Origin: an uncultured Lachnospiraceae bacterium
GTDB lineage: Bacteria; Bacillota; Clostridia; Lachnospirales; Lachnospiraceae
Assembly (NCBI GenBank): GCA_900554925.1
Contig: USJG01000040.1
Coordinates: 1 to 16,252 of the forward strand
Direction: 5' to 3'
Length of the DNA stretch: 16,252 nucleotides
Part shown: positions 13,577 through 16,252 of the stretch, one piece after another
Layout of the letters: the number at the start of each line of letters is the position of its first letter
How positions within the stretch are numbered: the stretch's first letter is position 1
The notes under the pieces: model-generated
What the model saw: the letters and a program-made list of their open reading frames with translations, nothing else
Database searches by the model: none
Told to the model about the DNA's origin: nothing
Translations under genes and position numbers: made by a program

Positions 13577-14579
13577 AATTATCAAGCTCCTCTACTTCCA
13601 GTTTTCTGTTTTTCAGGTACTGTATCATCTTTTCAGCAGCCATCTCCTCCTCCGGCAGCTGAAGGATCATCTGTCCATGGGCTCTGCCGCCGATGTCCCT
13701 GGTATCTGCCAGAAGAATATTCACGGGCGCCTTGCAGGTCAGTACCATATTGGCTATCACCGGTTCAAAGGAGGAATTGTTGGTAAAGACAATGCGGATG
13801 CAGCGTTTTCCCTTCATCTCATCATACCTTTCAGCATCCCCCTGGAACACAAGCTTTTTGGCAGCTTTACTCCTGGGCTTTTGGAATACTTCCTCAACTG
13901 TTCCTGTTTCTGCAAGCATCCCCTCATCTATAATAGCCACGTGGGTACAGATTTCCTGTACCACTGCCATTTCGTGCGTGATAATCACAATGGTGATACC
14001 ATATTTCTGATTGATTTCCTTAAGCAGCGCCAGAATCGCCTTGGTGGTAGTAGGATCAAGGGCGCTGGTCGCCTCGTCACAGAGCAGTATTTTGGGATTG
14101 GTAGCTAAAGCTCTTGCAATGGCCACCCTCTGTTTCTGCCCACCGGATAACTGTGCCGGATAGGCCAGCTCCTTATCCGAAAGTCCCACGATTTCAAGAA
14201 GCTCCCTTGCCCTGTCAAGGGCTTCTTTGCGGGGCGCCCTGGTGATTTCCATGGGAAAGCAGATATTGTCAATGACTGTTCTCTGCATCAGCAGATTAAA
14301 ATGCTGGAAAATCATGGCGATATGGGTGCGGGTTTCCCGAAGCTCTCTGTCAGAGAGTGCAGATAAATCTTTCCCTTCCACATAAACGGTTCCGCTGGTG
14401 GGTCTCTCCAGAAAATTCAGACACCTGACCAGAGTAGACTTCCCAGCGCCGCTCATGCCAATGATACCGTAAATCTCTCCCTGATGGATTTCCAGATTGA
14501 TTCCTTTTAGAGCTTCGACTGTATTGTCCTTTCCCACAAAGGTTTTCGTAACATCCTTTATTTGAATCATTGTTTCCAT
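13566..14579 (-). CDS. metN: methionine ABC transporter ATP-binding protein MetN
   Basis: This 337-aa ATPase has a complete nucleotide-binding domain: Walker A GMSGAGKS (41-48), Q-loop IFQHFNLL (90-97), signature LSGGQKQR (144-151), Walker B ILLCDEATSALD (164-175) and switch H202. Residues about 260-337 form a C-terminal NIL domain, the methionine-sensing part that shuts the transporter when internal methionine is high. The first gene of the minus-strand operon, it follows a promoter at 14633-14661. The ATG at 14579 has only a distant GAGG; an ATG at 14570 is an alternative. No S-box (SAM riboswitch) was recognised upstream. Confidence 0.95.
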   Translation of the reverse strand: METMIQIKDVTKTFVGKDNTVEALKGINLEIHQGEIYGIIGMSGAGKSTLVRCLNFLERPTSGTVYVEGKDLSALSDRELRETRTHIAMIFQHFNLLMQRTVIDNICFPMEITRAPRKEALDRARELLEIVGLSDKELAYPAQLSGGQKQRVAIARALATNPKILLCDEATSALDPTTTKAILALLKEINQKYGITIVIITHEMAVVQEICTHVAIIDEGMLAETGTVEEVFQKPRSKAAKKLVFQGDAERYDEMKGKRCIRIVFTNNSSFEPVIANMVLTCKAPVNILLADTRDIGGRAHGQMILQLPEEEMAAEKMIQYLKNRKLEVEELDNYVG

Positions 14580-14632
14580 ATATACACTATAACCTCATTT
14601 CTTCCTGTTCAATTGGTCTTATGCATTGTATT

Positions 14633-14661
14633 ATCATATCACAAAGCCAATTTGCTTGCAA
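14633..14661 (-). promoter_or_regulatory. promoter of the metNI operon
   Basis: Reading the minus strand, TTGCAA (14661-14656) and TATGAT (14638-14633) are 17 bp apart. Transcription would start near 14626, giving a leader of about 47 nt before metN. No hairpin or SAM riboswitch is seen in it. Confidence 0.5.
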
Positions 14662-14757
14662 TGCGGCAGGCTCTTTTCCCTTCCAGTAATTTTCTATTGC
14701 ATGTTAAAACCTGCGCCTATAGCCTGCAAGCCCGGAGAAATGACACTATATTAAAAC

Positions 14758-14786
14758 TGTACAAATCCCCCTTATTTTGCTATACT
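14758..14786 (+). promoter_or_regulatory. promoter of the carbamate kinase gene
   Basis: TGTACA (14758-14763) and TATACT (14781-14786), 17 bp apart, with TGC just before the -10 (extended -10). The predicted start is near 14793, about 64 nt before the ATG. Confidence 0.5.
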
Positions 14787-14810
14787 GATGTTGTCTGTTT
14801 TTAAATATAC

Positions 14811-14825
14811 TGCAGGATACCTGCA
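14811..14825. promoter_or_regulatory. 15-bp palindrome in the carbamate kinase leader
   Basis: TGCAGG-ATA-CCTGCA is a perfect inverted repeat 32 nt before the carbamate kinase ATG and just downstream of the predicted transcription start. It could be an operator or a short hairpin; the repeat alone does not decide which. Confidence 0.3.
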
Positions 14826-14856
14826 TGAAATACAGTAAAGGAAGGTTTCAGAAATT

Positions 14857-15792
14857 ATGAGTAAGAAAAAAGCAGTCGTTTCACTTGGACATAACGCGCT
14901 GGGCTACACCACAATGGAACAGTGGGATGCGGTTAAGGTTACTGCCAAAGCCCTTGCCGATCTGGTGGAAGCCGATTACCAGTTGACCATCACACACAGT
15001 AACGGGCCCCAGATCAGTATGATACACAAGGCCATGACAGAATTACGCCGCCTTTATATTGATTATACCCCTGCCCCCATGTGCGTCTGCAGCGCCATGA
15101 GCCAGGGCTATGTAGGTTATGATATTCAAAATTCCCTGAAAGCGGAGCTTTTAAGCCGGGGAATCAGCAAAACCGTAGCTACCATCTTAACCCAGGTGAC
15201 CGTAGACCCCTATGATGAAGCTTTTTACGAGCCTACCAAATTGATCGGACGCAATATGTCCGCAGAAGATGCGGAAATAGAAATAAAAAAGGGAAACTAT
15301 GTACAGGAGGAGCCCGGAAAGGGGTTCCGCCGCATTATTGCAGCCCCCAAGCCCATTGATATTGTAGAAATTGAAGCGATCCGCACTTTGGCAGACGCCG
15401 ATCAGATCGTAATTGCCTGCGGCGGCGGCGGTATTCCCGTTATTGAACAAAAGCACGACTTAAAAGGTGCTTCCGCAGTCATTGAAAAGGACGCTATTGC
15501 CGGCAAACTGGCCTCTGACTTAAACGCAGACCAGTTAATTATTCTCACCTCCGTTCCCAATGTCTATACCAGCTTTGGAAAGGAGGATCAGAAAGCCATT
15601 TCATCACTCACTGTAAGCCAGGCGCAGAAAATGATTGCAGAGGGAGAGTTTGAGAAGGGCACTATGCTTCCCAAGATTGAAGCGGCAATCTCCTATCTTT
15701 CCTCCAACAGGGAGGGCAGCGTACTTATCACTTCCTTAGAGTCTGTGGCGGATGCCTTAAAAGGCAGGGCCGGTACCCTGATCACTGCATAA
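14857..15792 (+). CDS. arcC: carbamate kinase, divergent clostridial subfamily
   Basis: This 311-aa amino acid kinase-family enzyme makes ATP and carbamate from carbamoyl phosphate and ADP, a fermentative energy step from citrulline or purine-derived compounds. Motifs: SLGHNALG (9-16), THSNGPQ (46-52), ACGGGGIPV (187-195), VIEKDAIAGKLA (208-219) and GTMLPKIEAA (268-277). The usual GGNAL and HGNGPQ loops have His and Ser in place of Gly; I recall this form in a Firmicutes subfamily. The start has AAGGAAGG about 11 nt upstream. No arcA or arcB lies beside it, so its carbamoyl phosphate source is encoded elsewhere. It has its own promoter and terminator, so it is probably monocistronic. Confidence 0.88.
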   Translation: MSKKKAVVSLGHNALGYTTMEQWDAVKVTAKALADLVEADYQLTITHSNGPQISMIHKAMTELRRLYIDYTPAPMCVCSAMSQGYVGYDIQNSLKAELLSRGISKTVATILTQVTVDPYDEAFYEPTKLIGRNMSAEDAEIEIKKGNYVQEEPGKGFRRIIAAPKPIDIVEIEAIRTLADADQIVIACGGGGIPVIEQKHDLKGASAVIEKDAIAGKLASDLNADQLIILTSVPNVYTSFGKEDQKAISSLTVSQAQKMIAEGEFEKGTMLPKIEAAISYLSSNREGSVLITSLESVADALKGRAGTLITA

Positions 15793-15807
15793 AAGAAACC
15801 ATAACAC

Positions 15808-15840
15808 AAAGAGTTCTCATTTATTTTATGAGAACTCTTT
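15808..15840. terminator. intrinsic terminator, possibly bidirectional
   Basis: A perfect 13-bp stem (AAAGAGTTCTCAT at 15808-15820, ATGAGAACTCTTT at 15828-15840) encloses a 7-nt T-rich loop and ends in a CTTTCTTTAT tail. It follows the carbamate kinase stop by 15 nt and lies 20 nt past the end of the convergent aldolase gene, so it may serve both. Confidence 0.85.
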
Positions 15841-15859
15841 CTTTATGCAGGCTTATGTG

Positions 15860-16252
15860 TCAAAGCTCTTTCTGGCTCTGATCATTCGTGGCCGGATGTC
15901 TCCCCGGCATCCCGGATTTCCTTCTGATTTCATATATATCCTCTACCTGCTTTGGCGTCAGTTCCCTGGCCCCTCCCAGCAGCCTTACCTGATACAGGAT
16001 CCTTGCATAAAATTCCACTGATTCCATTTTATAATAAGCATTCATCAGAGAATCTCCATAAGCAAGCGCCCCATGATTGGCAAGCAGCATAGCATCGTAG
16101 TAAGGCAGATACTCTGCAACTGCCTCCGGTACCTCCCTGGTGGAGGGCGTCCCATAGGCCGCTACCGGTACTCTTCCAAGGCTCAGAACCGCCTCCGACA
16201 AGACCGGCTGCTCTAAAGGTATTCCCGCAGCCGCAAAGGTTGTGGCATAGGG
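15860..16252 (-). CDS. class II aldolase family protein (C-terminal part), cut by right edge
   Basis: The frame is open to the right edge and gives the last 130 residues of a class II aldolase, the family of L-fuculose-phosphate aldolase and L-ribulose-5-phosphate 4-epimerase. Visible signatures are PYATTFAAAGIPLEQP, YGTPSTREVPEAV and LLANHGALAYG, where the NHG histidine is a zinc ligand in the family; the other metal residues lie beyond the window. FucA-like cleavage of a sugar phosphate to dihydroxyacetone phosphate and an aldehyde is the likeliest reaction. The TTG at 16201 is an internal leucine, not a start. Its 3' end faces the carbamate kinase terminator. Confidence 0.85.
   Translation of the reverse strand, partial: PYATTFAAAGIPLEQPVLSEAVLSLGRVPVAAYGTPSTREVPEAVAEYLPYYDAMLLANHGALAYGDSLMNAYYKMESVEFYARILYQVRLLGGARELTPKQVEDIYEIRRKSGMPGRHPATNDQSQKEL

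Noticed and set aside
14580..14856. SAM riboswitch or T-box upstream of metN
   Set aside because: The predicted leader is only about 47 nt and no S-box or T-box sequences were seen.

Overview
The window looks like chromosomal DNA from a gut-type clostridium, most likely Lachnospiraceae. Base composition is intermediate, ribosome binding sites are strong GGAGG types, and several genes match families typical of that group: a DUF5721-like protein, a GHNAL-type carbamate kinase, a COG4586-type exporter and a PdaB-like deacetylase. The assignment rests on recalled family knowledge; no search was run.

Layout. Positions 1-2171 hold a possible gene start running off the left edge, a GNAT acetyltransferase (-), a DUF5721-like protein (+) and a long Glu/Lys-rich coiled-coil protein (-). 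Positions 2172-2503 are a divergent control region with a good promoter and a leader of about 135 nt. Positions 2504-4903 are a three-gene ABC-2 exporter operon of the viologen-exporter type (ATPase plus two permeases). Positions 4975-5631 are an AT-rich toxin-antitoxin module (Phd/YefM antitoxin, RelE/ParE toxin) preceded by GATAAAAT repeats. Positions 5674-7863 carry the most striking gene: a lactose/cellobiose-type PTS EIIC membrane domain fused to an apparently intact EAL c-di-GMP phosphodiesterase, driven by an extended -10 promoter with a palindrome inside it.

From 14661 down to 7838 everything reads on the minus strand, as one long probable operon behind a sigma-A-like promoter: metN, metI, a MATE efflux protein, a PAP2 phosphatase, a YlmH-like S4 protein and an AEC transporter, packed with gaps of 0-20 nt. 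After a hairpin come a PdaB-like deacetylase and the damaged remains of an acyltransferase gene. No MetQ substrate-binding protein lies with metNI. The right end has a divergent carbamate kinase (+), a perfect 13-bp terminator hairpin, and the 3' part of a class II aldolase (-) that continues past the right edge.

How the genes may work together. The EIIC-EAL protein could link a sugar (or PTS state) at the membrane to c-di-GMP breakdown; no EIIA or EIIB gene is nearby, so a sensory role is more likely than ordinary sugar import. The minus-strand operon mixes amino-acid uptake, efflux, lipid-carrier recycling and ribosome rescue. The exporter and toxin-antitoxin blocks look like independent cassettes.
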